This document shows, piece by piece, positions 55,793-64,000 of a stretch of 64,000 bases of DNA. Both the position numbers and the translations under genes were made by a program. The stretch's first letter is position 1. The number at the start of each line of letters is the position of its first letter. Under the pieces are notes generated by a model. That model was not told the DNA's origin and searched no databases. It saw only the letters and a program-made list of their open reading frames with translations. The stretch comes from Marinobacterium sediminicola (lineage in GTDB: Bacteria > Pseudomonadota > Gammaproteobacteria > Pseudomonadales > Balneatricaceae), in contig NZ_CP092123.1 in NCBI RefSeq assembly GCF_022343685.1, positions 1,736,001 to 1,800,000 of the forward strand, given 5' to 3'.

Positions 55793-57001
55793 ATGAAAGA
55801 TGCCTTTATCTGCGATGCGATCCGCACCCCGATCGGTCGTTATGCCGGCACCCTGGCCAGTGTTCGTGCTGACGACCTGGGCGCTATTCCGATGAAAGCG
55901 CTGATGGAGCGTAATCCGGATGTCGATTGGAGCCAGGTCGATGACGTGATCTACGGTTGCGCCAACCAGGCGGGTGAAGATAACCGCAACGTTGCGCGCA
56001 TGTCTTCACTGCTGGCAGGCCTGCCCACAAGCGTACCGGGCACAACCGTCAACCGCCTGTGCGGCTCAGGTATGGATGCTGTGGGCCTGGCAGCTCGCTC
56101 CATCAAGTCAGGCGACACTGAACTGATGATTGCCGGTGGTGTTGAGTCCATGTCACGTGCGCCTTTCGTTATGGGCAAGGCTGAATCTGCCTTCTCCCGC
56201 GATCCGAACGGCCTGTATGACACCACCATTGGCTGGCGCTTCATCAACCCGTTGATGAAATCCCAGTACGGTGTGGACACCATGCCTGAAACGGCTGAAA
56301 ACGTCGCTGAAGACTTCAACATCAGCCGTGAAGACCAGGACGCCTTTGCCGTACGCAGCCAGCAGCGCACCGCTGCAGCTCAGCAAAATGGCAAGCTGGC
56401 GGAAGAGATCGTGCCCGTCACCATCCCGCAGCGTAAGGGTGATCCGATCATCTTTGATACCGACGAGCACCCCCGTGCCAGCACTACTCTGGAAACCCTG
56501 GCCAAGCTGAAAGCGCCCTTCCGTGCCGGTGGTTCTGTAACAGCCGGTAACGCTTCAGGCGTCAACGACGGTGCCTGTGCCCTACTGATCGCTTCTGCTG
56601 AAGCGGCCAAGGCGCATGGTCTGACGCCGAAAGCTCGTATCGTTGCCATGGCAACAGCCGGTGTGGAGCCGCGCATCATGGGCTTTGGTCCCGCTCCGGC
56701 CGCCCGTAAGGTACTGGCCAAGGCTGGTCTGACGCTTGACGATATGGACGTGATCGAGCTGAACGAAGCGTTTGCTGCTCAAGCGCTGGCCGTTACCCGT
56801 GATCTCGGCCTGCCAGACGATGCAGCGCACGTTAACCCCAATGGCGGCGCCATTTCTCTTGGTCACCCGCTGGGCATGAGCGGTGCGCGCCTGATCACCA
56901 CTGCCATGTATGAGCTGCACCGTACCGGCGGTCGCTATGCACTGTGCATGATGTGTATCGGTGTCGGTCAGGGCATCGCAACCATCATCGAACGCGTCTG
57001 A
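55793..57001 (+). CDS. paaJ: 3-oxoadipyl-CoA thiolase
   Basis: 402 aa. [15 protein letters not shown], nucleophile Cys in [39 protein letters not shown] and [10 protein letters not shown]. Cleaves 3-oxoadipyl-CoA into succinyl-CoA and acetyl-CoA. Could also serve the beta-ketoadipate route (PcaF). Confidence 0.95.
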   Translation: MKDAFICDAIRTPIGRYAGTLASVRADDLGAIPMKALMERNPDVDWSQVDDVIYGCANQAGEDNRNVARMSSLLAGLPTSVPGTTVNRLCGSGMDAVGLAARSIKSGDTELMIAGGVESMSRAPFVMGKAESAFSRDPNGLYDTTIGWRFINPLMKSQYGVDTMPETAENVAEDFNISREDQDAFAVRSQQRTAAAQQNGKLAEEIVPVTIPQRKGDPIIFDTDEHPRASTTLETLAKLKAPFRAGGSVTAGNASGVNDGACALLIASAEAAKAHGLTPKARIVAMATAGVEPRIMGFGPAPAARKVLAKAGLTLDDMDVIELNEAFAAQALAVTRDLGLPDDAAHVNPNGGAISLGHPLGMSGARLITTAMYELHRTGGRYALCMMCIGVGQGIATIIERV

Positions 57002-57059
57002 TCCCCATTCAGGTGCCAGAATCAACATAATTATTACAGACAACGGGATAAGAAAAAGC

Positions 57060-58367
57060 ATGACTATTCAACAGCCTCTGATGCGCGGATCCCTTGAAGA
57101 AATCGAGACTGCAAGCATTGATGAGCTGCGCCAGCTGCAGCTGCGTCGTTTGCGCTGGAGTCTTGTGCACAGCTACAACAATGTTCCCCATTTCAAGAAG
57201 AAGTGTGACGAGAAAGGTGTTCATCCGTTTGAGCTCAAAACGCTTGAAGATCTGAAGCACTTCCCGTTCACTACCAAGCAGGACCTGCGTGAAAACTACC
57301 CGTATGGGATGTTCGCCGTGCCGATGGAGGATGTGGTCCGTATCCACGCTTCTTCAGGTACTACCGGCAAGCCCACAGTTGTAGGCTATACCCAGGGTGA
57401 TATCGATACCTGGGCTAACGTGGTAGCGCGCTCTATTCGTGCAGCAGGTGGCCATCGCGGCGACAAGGTACATGTTTCCTACGGATACGGCCTGTTCACC
57501 GGTGGTCTGGGTGCGCACTATGGTGCCGAGCGTCTGGGTTGCACCGTGATTCCAATGTCCGGTGGTCAGACCGAGAAGCAGGTACAGCTGATTCAGGACT
57601 TTGCACCTGACATCATCATGGTTACTCCATCCTACTTCCTGAACATTCTGGATGAGATGGAACGTCAGGGCGTGGACCCGCGTGAATTGCCGCTGCGTAC
57701 TGGTATCTTTGGTGCCGAGCCCTGGACCGATGAGATGCGCAAGAACATCGAGCAGCGCGCAGGCATCAATGCAGTTGATATCTATGGTCTGTCAGAGGTC
57801 ATGGGCCCGGGTGTCGCGATGGAATGTATCGAAACCAAAGACGGCCCCACCATTTGGGAAGACCACTTCTACCCTGAGATCATCGATCCGAACACCGGTG
57901 AAGTACTGCCTGACGGCGAATACGGTGAACTTGTGTTCACTTCACTGACCAAGGAAGCGATGCCGGTCATTCGTTACCGCACACGTGACCTGACTCGCCT
58001 GCTGCCGGGTACCGCACGCCCGATGCGCCGTATCGACAAGATTACTGGCCGTTCCGATGACATGCTGATTATTCGTGGCGTGAACGTATTCCCGACCCAG
58101 ATCGAGGAGCAGATTCTGAAAGTGCCTGCTCTGGCACCACACTACGAAATCCTCGTGACCAAGAATGGTAACCTGGACATGGTTGAGGTTAAGGTTGAAC
58201 TGTCGCCTGAAGCCACCGGCACTGATGAGACTGCGGTTATCAAGGAACTGCAGCACCACATCAAGTCCTACATCGGCATCAGCACCAAGATCAATATCGT
58301 GCCAGTGGGTAGTATCCCCCGTTCAGAGGGCAAGGCCAAGCGCGTTTTCGACCAGCGTAAAGGCTGA
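57060..58367 (+). CDS. paaK: Phenylacetate-CoA ligase
   Basis: 435 aa from ATG 57060. ATP motif SSGTTGKPTVVGYT, YGLFTGGLG, YGLSEVMGPG, YRTRDL and the C-terminal RSDDMLIIRGVNVFPTQIEEQ. First enzyme of the pathway. Followed by a strong terminator. Confidence 0.96.
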   Translation: MTIQQPLMRGSLEEIETASIDELRQLQLRRLRWSLVHSYNNVPHFKKKCDEKGVHPFELKTLEDLKHFPFTTKQDLRENYPYGMFAVPMEDVVRIHASSGTTGKPTVVGYTQGDIDTWANVVARSIRAAGGHRGDKVHVSYGYGLFTGGLGAHYGAERLGCTVIPMSGGQTEKQVQLIQDFAPDIIMVTPSYFLNILDEMERQGVDPRELPLRTGIFGAEPWTDEMRKNIEQRAGINAVDIYGLSEVMGPGVAMECIETKDGPTIWEDHFYPEIIDPNTGEVLPDGEYGELVFTSLTKEAMPVIRYRTRDLTRLLPGTARPMRRIDKITGRSDDMLIIRGVNVFPTQIEEQILKVPALAPHYEILVTKNGNLDMVEVKVELSPEATGTDETAVIKELQHHIKSYIGISTKINIVPVGSIPRSEGKAKRVFDQRKG

Positions 58368-58388
58368 TAAACGCTCCTCGCCAATGAC

Positions 58389-58420
58389 AAAAAAGGCCGG
58401 TCACATGACCGGCCTTTTTC
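58389..58420. terminator. Bidirectional terminator between paaK and rnk
   Basis: AAAAAA, GGCCGGTCA-CA-TGACCGGCC, TTTTT. Suits both convergent genes. Confidence 0.92.
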
Positions 58421-58434
58421 TTATCAACCAAAGT

Positions 58435-58821
58435 TCAAGCGTGGCTGACTTCAATAATTTTTACGTGACTGTGCTTGCCATCGGGCAGACGCCAGTCGAT
58501 TTTCTGACCGACCTCAAGTCCAAGCAAAGCCGAGCCAATAGGCGCAACGATGGAGATAGCGTCTTCCTTACCCGCCATCTGGTGCGGATAATAGAGCGTA
58601 CGGTGAAACTGACGGCCACTTTCTTCCACTTCAAAAGTCACCGTCGAGTTCATTCTCACAACATTGTCCGGCAGTTCATCCGCTGAGACCACTTCGGCAC
58701 GATCCAGTTCGGCCCGCAAACCATCCAGAGCAGGATTATCACGATATTCCTTACGCTCCAGCATGGCTTCGAGTTGATCGATATCCTTTTCGGACACCTT
58801 GATACCGGGCATATCAGCCAT
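58435..58821 (-). CDS. rnk: Regulator of nucleoside diphosphate kinase (Rnk)
   Basis: 128 aa. A short N-terminal helical part (VSEKDIDQLEAML) and the GreA/GreB C-terminal FKBP-like domain (NSTVTFEVEESG, ISIVAPIGSALLGLEVGQKIDW). Too short for a true Gre factor. Binds RNA polymerase in E. coli. Confidence 0.9.
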   Translation of the reverse strand: MADMPGIKVSEKDIDQLEAMLERKEYRDNPALDGLRAELDRAEVVSADELPDNVVRMNSTVTFEVEESGRQFHRTLYYPHQMAGKEDAISIVAPIGSALLGLEVGQKIDWRLPDGKHSHVKIIEVSHA

Positions 58822-59201
58822 TTATAACTCCATTGATATACAAAGTTGCACACCGTTTGGCGGTGCAAATGAAAAACAGGTTGTTAAGTGAAGTTCCCGA
58901 AAGCCTGCACTGATCTGATGCAGGCAGGATCAGATTCAGAGGCGGGCAAACGGGCCTGTGACACTGCAGGCCTGATACGTTTTCGATCTGAACGGGCTAT
59001 ACATGGGGCTCAAAAACATGAAAAGGCGCCGGTAAAGGCGCCTTATGAACTCATTAAATGTTCCGCTATTGATAACGCTTTCAAAGAGAAAAGGCAAGCA
59101 TATAACACGCTTTTGAATACCTGTGTCACAGCTCTACCTTGATTATATTTCAGGTGGTTATTTAGTATCATCGTTAACAGCTATCACTTGAGACATTCGT
59201 A
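58822..59201. other. Intergenic region rnk-nsrR
   Basis: 380 bp. An 84-codon frame at 58888-59142 reads like random sequence and is not called. A hairpin AAGGCGCC-GGTAAA-GGCGCCTT lies at about 59023-59044. The nsrR promoter is at the right end. Confidence 0.55.
59139..59168 (+). promoter_or_regulatory. Possible promoter of nsrR
   Basis: TTGATT, 18-nt spacer, TAGTAT, about 34 nt before the ATG. Moderate match only. Confidence 0.45.
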
Positions 59202-59633
59202 ATGCAATTGAGTCGCTTCACTGATTACTCGCTTCGTGTACTGTTTTATGTGACCCTGAATTCTAACCGGCTGGCCACACTGAGCGAGATTGCTCAGTTC
59301 TATGACATCTCGCTGGAACACCTGCGAAAAGTTGTTCATGCCCTGGGCAAGAGCGGTCACCTTGAGACCTTTCGTGGCAAGAATGGCGGCATTCGTCTTG
59401 CTTTGGCGCCTGAAAGTATTAATTTGGGCACACTGATTCTACTGACAGAAGGCGCTGCCCCGTTGGTGGATTGTCTTCGGGGCCCATGCCGACTGGTCAC
59501 CAGCTGTACACTTCAAACCGTTCTTGAAGAGGCGCGTCAGGCGTTTTTCGATACCTTGTCAAAATATACCCTGGCAGATTTGCTGACCCATAAGCCCCTG
59601 CGTGATGAGTTGATAGCCGTCGAATCGGCCTGA
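59202..59633 (+). CDS. nsrR: Rrf2-family nitric-oxide sensor repressor
   Basis: 143 aa. MQLSRFTDYSLRVLFYV winged helix; Fe-S cysteines C91, C96 and C102 in DCLRGPCRLVTSC, the same positions and spacing as E. coli NsrR, hence NsrR rather than IscR or RirA. NO destroys the cluster and relieves repression. No hmp gene is next to it. Confidence 0.93.
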   Translation: MQLSRFTDYSLRVLFYVTLNSNRLATLSEIAQFYDISLEHLRKVVHALGKSGHLETFRGKNGGIRLALAPESINLGTLILLTEGAAPLVDCLRGPCRLVTSCTLQTVLEEARQAFFDTLSKYTLADLLTHKPLRDELIAVESA

Positions 59634-59721
59634 CAAGAACGACTGAAGTCGATCAGGCCCAATAGCCCCTGTTCTACCCATCCAGCAAGTTCATAATCCC
59701 TCCACTTGATGAGCCCCCACC

Positions 59722-60633
59722 ATGAGCAAGGATCAACACCCCTCAATCATTGCCGCATTCTGGATGACCGGAGCACTTTTTTCCTTTATGGCCATGGCGG
59801 TTTCAGGACGGGAGCTGTCACAGGACTTGTCCACTTTTCAGATTCTGTTTTTCCGCAGTTTGATCGGAGTATTTTTGATTGGCTTTCTGGTAGCCAGAAG
59901 CCGGCACGGCTGGTCTCAGTTAGCCACGAGGCGGACCAAAGGACACCTTATACGAAACCTTGCACACTTTGGCGGTCAGTATGGCTGGTTTTATGGACTG
60001 GCCTTTATCCCACTGGCTGAAGTGATTGCGATTGAGTTCACAACGCCGATCTGGACAGCTCTGCTGGCATGGCTTCTGCTGTCGGAACGGATTACCCTGC
60101 CGCGGCTGATCGCTCTTATTTTCGGTGTTAGCGGTCTGTTGCTGATTCTGCGCCCAGGAATGGAATCACTTCACCCGGCTTCATTTGCGGTGCTGGCAGG
60201 CGCCATGGGGTATGCCCTTTCCTACATCCAGACAAAGTCTCTGTCAGCAACCGATACGCCCCTGTGTATTTTATTTTACATGACAGTGATGCAGCTGCCG
60301 CTGGGTCTCATCCCCTCGGTGATGGACTGGAAAACGCCCGGGATGCACTCAATTCCCTGGATTCTTGTGGTGGCATTAACCGCGATGAGCGCACATTACT
60401 GCATGGCGCGGGCATTCAAGCTGGCAGATGCCACGGTCGTCGTGCCGATGGACTTTTTGCGTCTGCCATTGATTGCTGTTGTTGGCTATCTCTTTTACGA
60501 AGAAGTAATTGACTGGCCTGTTGCAGCAGGGGCAGGACTCATGCTGGCAGGCAACCTGATCAACATTCATGCGGAAAGGCGCAAATCTCCGCTGCGACAT
60601 GAATCGCTCAGAGAACCTCTGTCACCAGAATGA
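59722..60633 (+). CDS. EamA/DMT-family transporter
   Basis: 303 aa, ten hydrophobic helices in two EamA halves (MTGALFSFMAMAVSGREL...; YALSYIQTKSLSATDTP...; VVPMDFLRLPLIAVVGYLFYEE). Probable metabolite exporter; substrate unknown. Its 3' end overlaps the convergent gene by 26 nt. Confidence 0.88.
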   Translation: MSKDQHPSIIAAFWMTGALFSFMAMAVSGRELSQDLSTFQILFFRSLIGVFLIGFLVARSRHGWSQLATRRTKGHLIRNLAHFGGQYGWFYGLAFIPLAEVIAIEFTTPIWTALLAWLLLSERITLPRLIALIFGVSGLLLILRPGMESLHPASFAVLAGAMGYALSYIQTKSLSATDTPLCILFYMTVMQLPLGLIPSVMDWKTPGMHSIPWILVVALTAMSAHYCMARAFKLADATVVVPMDFLRLPLIAVVGYLFYEEVIDWPVAAGAGLMLAGNLINIHAERRKSPLRHESLREPLSPE

Positions 60634-61225
60634 GTTCACAGGCGCCGTTGCCCGTATCGTTACGGCTTAATGAACTGCGCCAACGCCAGCCATCATCACC
60701 ACGCGCCTCAACCAGAAACCCCCGCAGGCGCAGCTGGTCATGTTCTTTAATCTGCTCCAGGCGATCCCTTACCTGCTGCGAGGCAGGGATAAGGTGCATA
60801 TTGGCGCTACTGGTTTCGATCTGACGTCTGGGAATCGGCAGCGTATCTGCCCGCCAATAGTACCAACGACCGGACTGACGTATCTCGAACTGTTTGGCAA
60901 CTTCAGGCTGAGCCATTTCGCCCCAGCCTAACGCGAAATCCCAGGGCGACAATTCAGCTTCTCGCCCCAGACTATAATCCTCGCGACCGAGCACACGAGC
61001 ATCAATTGAAAACTCGGCAAGCAGCGTGAGGTCATACTCATTGAATCGAACTTCAGGAGCCGAAGACAGATTGAGCTGCACTGGCTGGTGACGATCAAAG
61101 GGTAGATTGACCACGGGCGTTGAAACGGGTGGCTGACGTTCCTCAAAAGGGTTTGTCAGCCATAGGCCGATCAGGAGGGCTGCAAACAGATACAGATGGA
61201 AAGATCTTAACAAACCGAGCCCCAA
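60608..61225 (-). CDS. Membrane-anchored hypothetical protein, 205 aa
   Basis: The start appears to be a TTG at 61225. One N-terminal hydrophobic segment (LYLFAALLIGLWLT) then a soluble periplasmic domain with WRYYW-like pattern (SGRWYYWRADTLPIPRRQIETSSANMHLIP) and GWRWRSSLSRNDTGNGACELILVTEVL at the end. Looks like a complete folded domain, family not named. Confidence 0.75.
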   Translation of the reverse strand: MGLGLLRSFHLYLFAALLIGLWLTNPFEERQPPVSTPVVNLPFDRHQPVQLNLSSAPEVRFNEYDLTLLAEFSIDARVLGREDYSLGREAELSPWDFALGWGEMAQPEVAKQFEIRQSGRWYYWRADTLPIPRRQIETSSANMHLIPASQQVRDRLEQIKEHDQLRLRGFLVEARGDDGWRWRSSLSRNDTGNGACELILVTEVL

Positions 61226-61232
61226 CTGATGG

Positions 61233-61580
61233 TCAATTCAGATGTGCAGTCACAAAGTGGTCGATACTGTGAAGGGCCGACTCGTCAGTAGAGATGATAT
61301 GCAACCCCAGACCGATACTGTCAGCCGCATTTCGACGTTTATAGATGATTCGGCAGTGACAGTGAAGCGCGCTGGTTTGCAGTCCAAAATGTAGCCACAC
61401 CTCGGTTGCACCAAGCCCTTCGGGAGGTTGCAGGTCAGAAAGATCGTCTGCCCCTTCAACATAAAAACCACTGCGACTGATGTTGACGATCTGAACATCC
61501 ACCATACGACCATCGGCAGTTTCCAGCTCTGCATTCACGTTGCACGGAATGCGGGGATAGATACGTCTTTCCTGAAACAT
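61233..61580 (-). CDS. PilZ-domain c-di-GMP-binding protein
   Basis: 115 aa. Binding residues present: RRIYPR (RxxxR, residues 5-10) and NISRSGFYVEG (NxSxxG). Unlike the PilZ at 36828, this one should bind c-di-GMP. Seven nt before the 205-aa gene on the same strand. Confidence 0.9.
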   Translation of the reverse strand: MFQERRIYPRIPCNVNAELETADGRMVDVQIVNISRSGFYVEGADDLSDLQPPEGLGATEVWLHFGLQTSALHCHCRIIYKRRNAADSIGLGLHIISTDESALHSIDHFVTAHLN

Positions 61581-61781
61581 TGTGTGAACCCGTTACCAAA
61601 ACAATGGAGATAATCATATGCAGGCGTAGCAAGCACAGCAATGTCTGAAATCATGTTCTTCATAATCAATACCTTGCCCTAAGAGCTTACCCTTACTACT
61701 TCAGTACCGGTTGTTTGCCGCCAACGTAGAATTCAGCCTAAAAGCACACCAAGGTGTAATAGCATCATCGGAGAAACGCCT

Positions 61782-62360
61782 ATGCATCGAATATTGCATC
61801 AACTCGTGGTGGCGATCCTTTCAGGGTCTTTCATTGGGCAGGTTTATGCTGAAGGTTCGGATATCGACATCATGTTCTCATGGGAAGGCTTCAGAGTTAC
61901 CAAGTATCGTAGCCCAACCCCTGAGTTCGCCGAAGGCGGTCAGCGTATCGATACAATCTCCCTTCAGGATATGAACCAACAGCAGCCCAAGCCTGCATTG
62001 ATTGATGTACAGCCGGTGCGCTGGCAGGATGGCATCTTCCTGCAAAGCAAGCCCCGCTTCAATCTCCCGGGCAGCATCTGGATGCCTAACGTGGGGCTGG
62101 GGGAGCTGGAACCTGAGTGGGCTGATTACTTCAGTAAAGGCTTGCGTCAGGCCAGTTCAGGTAAAATGGATTACCCACTGGTCATATACTGCACAGCCGA
62201 TTGCTGGATGTCATGGAATGCAGTTAAGCGCGCCTCGGTCTGGGGCTACACCCAGGTGTATTGGTACGCTGAAGGCACTGACGGCTGGAAAGAGGCTGAT
62301 TTGGCACTGGAGAAGGCGACACCCTTGCCTTTCCCGGTTACTCTACAGCCTGGCAATTGA
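61782..62360 (+). CDS. PQQ-dependent catabolism-associated CXXCW-type periplasmic protein
   Basis: 192 aa. Signal peptide (LHQLVVAILSGSFIGQVYAE, cut near residue 23), then a rhodanese-like domain with YCTADCWMSWNAVKRA and WGYTQVYWYAEGTDGW, which is the pattern of the PQQ-catabolism CXXCW family. In relatives it sits next to alcohol-dehydrogenase regulators, as here with AgmR. Confidence 0.85.
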   Translation: MHRILHQLVVAILSGSFIGQVYAEGSDIDIMFSWEGFRVTKYRSPTPEFAEGGQRIDTISLQDMNQQQPKPALIDVQPVRWQDGIFLQSKPRFNLPGSIWMPNVGLGELEPEWADYFSKGLRQASSGKMDYPLVIYCTADCWMSWNAVKRASVWGYTQVYWYAEGTDGWKEADLALEKATPLPFPVTLQPGN

Positions 62361-62426
62361 GACATAAGATTTGAGACGGATGGTCCTTGAGTGCCTGAAT
62401 AATAACGATAAATGGGGAATAACAAC

Positions 62427-63101
62427 GTGTATAAAATTCTCATCGCCGACGACCATCCTCTGTTTCGAGAAGCCATCACCAATGTGATCGAATCGGGTTT
62501 TCCAGAAGCTGAAACCTTCGAAACTGAAGATCTTGAATCGGCGCTTGAATTGGCTCAACAGCATGATGACTTGGATCTTGTTCTGTTGGATCTGAACATG
62601 CCTGGCATGAATGGCCTGAATGGCCTTATTTCATTGCGCAATGAAGCACCGACCATACCAGTCGTTATCGTATCTGCCGAAGACGACAAGCAGATTGTGT
62701 TGCAAGCGATCACCTGTGGCGCAGTGGGCTTTATCTCCAAGTCTTCACCCAGAGCGCAAATGACAGAAGCACTGCAACAAATTCTTGATGGTAATGTTTA
62801 TCTGCCTTCTGACATCATTCGCCAGACTGAACAGGACAGCAATCGTCGCAACCGGCGCAGCAATGAGCACCCACAAATTGCCCCTGAACTCCTGTCCTCT
62901 TTGACTCGACGACAGCTGTTGGTGCTGGAAAGAATGGCCAAGGGTGAGTCAAACAAGCAGATTGCCTACAACCTGCACATCGCAGAAACGACCGTTAAGG
63001 CTCATGTTTCGGCTATCTTGCGTAAACTGGGCGTGCACAACCGGGTACAGGCGATTCTGTCAGCAAGCGATATCGACTTCGCGCAATATCTTCGTCGCTG
63101 A
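62427..63101 (+). CDS. agmR: AgmR/ErbR-type LuxR-family response regulator
   Basis: 224 aa from GTG 62427, with GGGGA upstream; an ATG five codons earlier is less likely given the family start [16 protein letters not shown]. Phosphoacceptor D55 in [13 protein letters not shown] with [45 protein letters not shown]. Close to Pseudomonas AgmR as I remember it, an activator of PQQ-dependent alcohol/glycerol oxidation. The sensor kinase converges on it. Confidence 0.9.
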   Translation: MYKILIADDHPLFREAITNVIESGFPEAETFETEDLESALELAQQHDDLDLVLLDLNMPGMNGLNGLISLRNEAPTIPVVIVSAEDDKQIVLQAITCGAVGFISKSSPRAQMTEALQQILDGNVYLPSDIIRQTEQDSNRRNRRSNEHPQIAPELLSSLTRRQLLVLERMAKGESNKQIAYNLHIAETTVKAHVSAILRKLGVHNRVQAILSASDIDFAQYLRR

Positions 63102-63107
63102 AGGCAG

Positions 63108-63133
63108 CCAGGGGCGGTCAGGGCCGCCCCTGG
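63108..63133. terminator. 10-bp GC-rich hairpin between agmR and the kinase gene
   Basis: CCAGGGGCGG-TCAGGG-CCGCCCCTGG, perfect arms, shared by two convergent genes and overlapping the kinase stop. No T-run. Confidence 0.5.
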
Positions 63134-64000
63134 AGCAGGTGCGCGAGCGTGGCCTTGAGCTTCAGCGGCCGGATTGGCTTATTCATCAAGAGATACCCCT
63201 GCTCCTTCACTTCCTGCTTGAGCTCGTTGCTGTAGTTGGCCGTGATCATTAACACGGGAGGCGTGTCTGAACGCTGCTGCAGAATATCCCTGACAAGCTC
63301 AATGCCTGTGGCACCGTCGTCGAGATGGTAGTCTGCAATCAGAAGATCCAGAGCTTCACTGCCTATCGACACGTGCTGCTGCAAGTCTTCAAGCCCCAGC
63401 GCGGTAATGACTTCACACCCCCAACCACCAAGCAAAGTGGCCATGCCTGCACAAATAGCGGCATCATTGTCCACCATCCAGATACGAGCACCCTGCAACT
63501 GGTTATCAATACCCGGATCCTTGAATCTGGGTGTAAAGGACTGAGGATTCAAACGACCGATCGGGAGTTCGACGGAGAATACGGAGCCCACACCTTCCTG
63601 TGAGCGAACACGAACGGGATGTTCAAGCATGTGACTGATTTTGTCGACGATCGCCAAACCCAGACCAAGCCCTTTATCCTGCTGATGATTGGCATTCGGG
63701 ATGCGACGAAACTCCTGAAAGATCTCGGTCAACTTGTCTGCCGGTATGCCAGACCCCGTATCCCAGACCTCAATCAGCAGTTTTTCGCCCCGTCTGCGGC
63801 ACCCCAGCAGGATTTCACCTCCGGAAGGCGTATAACGCAACGCATTGGTGAGAAAATTCCGCAAGATACGAGCCAGCAAGGTAGCATCACTGACCACTAC
63901 CGCATCGCTTCCACGGAAACGAAACCTGAGCCCTTCTGCAGCGGCTATCTGCGTGTATTCAGTGGCCAGGGTATCGAGCAGTTCGTTCAGTCTGAAGGCA
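63118..64000 (-). CDS. Hybrid sensor histidine kinase, C-terminal part (cut by window edge)
   Basis: The frame is open to the right edge, so the sensory and HisKA parts are missing. HATPase: NFLTNALRYTPSGGEI (N box), VWDTGSGIP (G1), KGLGLGLAIV (G2), GSVFSVELP. Then a receiver domain (ARIWMVDNDAAICAGM, phosphoacceptor in DLLIADYHLDDG, K in LMNKPIRPLKL). Probably the partner of AgmR, as in alcohol-oxidation loci, which is inference from position. Confidence 0.9.
   Translation of the reverse strand, partial: AFRLNELLDTLATEYTQIAAAEGLRFRFRGSDAVVVSDATLLARILRNFLTNALRYTPSGGEILLGCRRRGEKLLIEVWDTGSGIPADKLTEIFQEFRRIPNANHQQDKGLGLGLAIVDKISHMLEHPVRVRSQEGVGSVFSVELPIGRLNPQSFTPRFKDPGIDNQLQGARIWMVDNDAAICAGMATLLGGWGCEVITALGLEDLQQHVSIGSEALDLLIADYHLDDGATGIELVRDILQQRSDTPPVLMITANYSNELKQEVKEQGYLLMNKPIRPLKLKATLAHLLQGRP

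Noticed and set aside
58435-58821. GreA/GreB transcription factor
   Set aside because: Too short and lacks the long N-terminal coiled coil; Rnk.
58888-59142. 84-aa frame between rnk and nsrR
   Set aside because: No ribosome site, biased composition, contains a hairpin; more likely non-coding.

Overview
The window looks like chromosome from a Gammaproteobacterium, most likely a marine Oceanospirillales/Marinobacterium-type organism. This is inferred from gene content and order: uvrC-pgsA-tRNA-Gly-tRNA-Cys, a plsX-fabD-fabG-acpP-fabF-pabC-mltG-tmk-holB-pilZ-tatD cluster, tusDCBE, luxS, nsrR and agmR. No rRNA, prophage or CRISPR array is visible. Core housekeeping DNA begins near 16.4 kb; everything to the left of that is accessory.

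Accessory left part (1-15.7 kb). From the left edge, minus-strand operons carry small proteins (a glycine-rich-domain-like protein with a Cys-rich tail and a 45-residue companion) and an uncharacterised three-gene operon: a four-helix membrane protein, a small secreted Cys protein and a 227-aa cytosolic protein. Divergent from the second operon is a six-gene plus-strand run: HEPN-like protein, ASCH-domain protein, then ZorA (MotA/ExbB-like), ZorB (MotB/OmpA-like), ZorC (EH-signature type, with an unusual C-terminal zinc-ribbon tail) and ZorD (SNF2 helicase). This is an intact type I Zorya anti-phage system with two extra upstream genes. A NYN-LOTUS gene follows. Two identical 1218-bp IS3-family (IS407-group-like) elements in inverted orientation flank the block. 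Each has its own 4-bp target duplication (CATG; GAGT), and each splits a gene whose reading frame closes exactly when the IS and one duplication are removed. The block is therefore not a composite transposon: the locus was there first and was hit twice, recently.

Core part. 16.4-18.7 kb (minus): GacA/UvrY-like regulator, two small proteins and a KfrA-N DNA-binding protein. 18.9-21.3 kb (plus): gap, tRNA-Leu(UAA), a small protein, and a TRIC-type channel gene under a tandem glycine riboswitch. 21.4-24.4 kb (minus): uvrC, pgsA and a duplicated tRNA-Gly/tRNA-Cys unit, each copy with its own TTGACA-16-TATAAT promoter. 24.4-28 kb: small proteins, a tartronate-semialdehyde-reductase-like enzyme, a serine/alanine-glyoxylate aminotransferase and mtnN. 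28-36.8 kb: csp and rhlE sharing a bidirectional terminator, luxS, tRNA-Ser with truC, a YccA-type membrane protein, tusDCBE, hyi, cheW, radical SAM, tatD. 36.8-48.4 kb: the fatty-acid/cell-envelope cluster with rpmF, yceD, maf, sppA and a HAD phosphatase.

49.3-58.4 kb is a phenylacetate degradation locus: paaN and an enoyl-CoA hydratase on minus, diverging from paaF-G-H-I-J-K on plus, with a candidate dyad operator between them. The ring epoxidase genes paaABCDE are not in the window. The right end has rnk, nsrR, an EamA transporter, a PilZ protein and a module typical of PQQ-dependent alcohol oxidation control: a CXXCW-motif periplasmic protein, AgmR/ErbR-type regulator and the C-terminal part of a hybrid sensor kinase cut by the window edge.

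Functional links: MtnN and LuxS are consecutive steps of S-adenosylhomocysteine recycling/AI-2 formation. The aminotransferase, Hyi and the reductase could together carry glyoxylate/serine carbon to glycerate.
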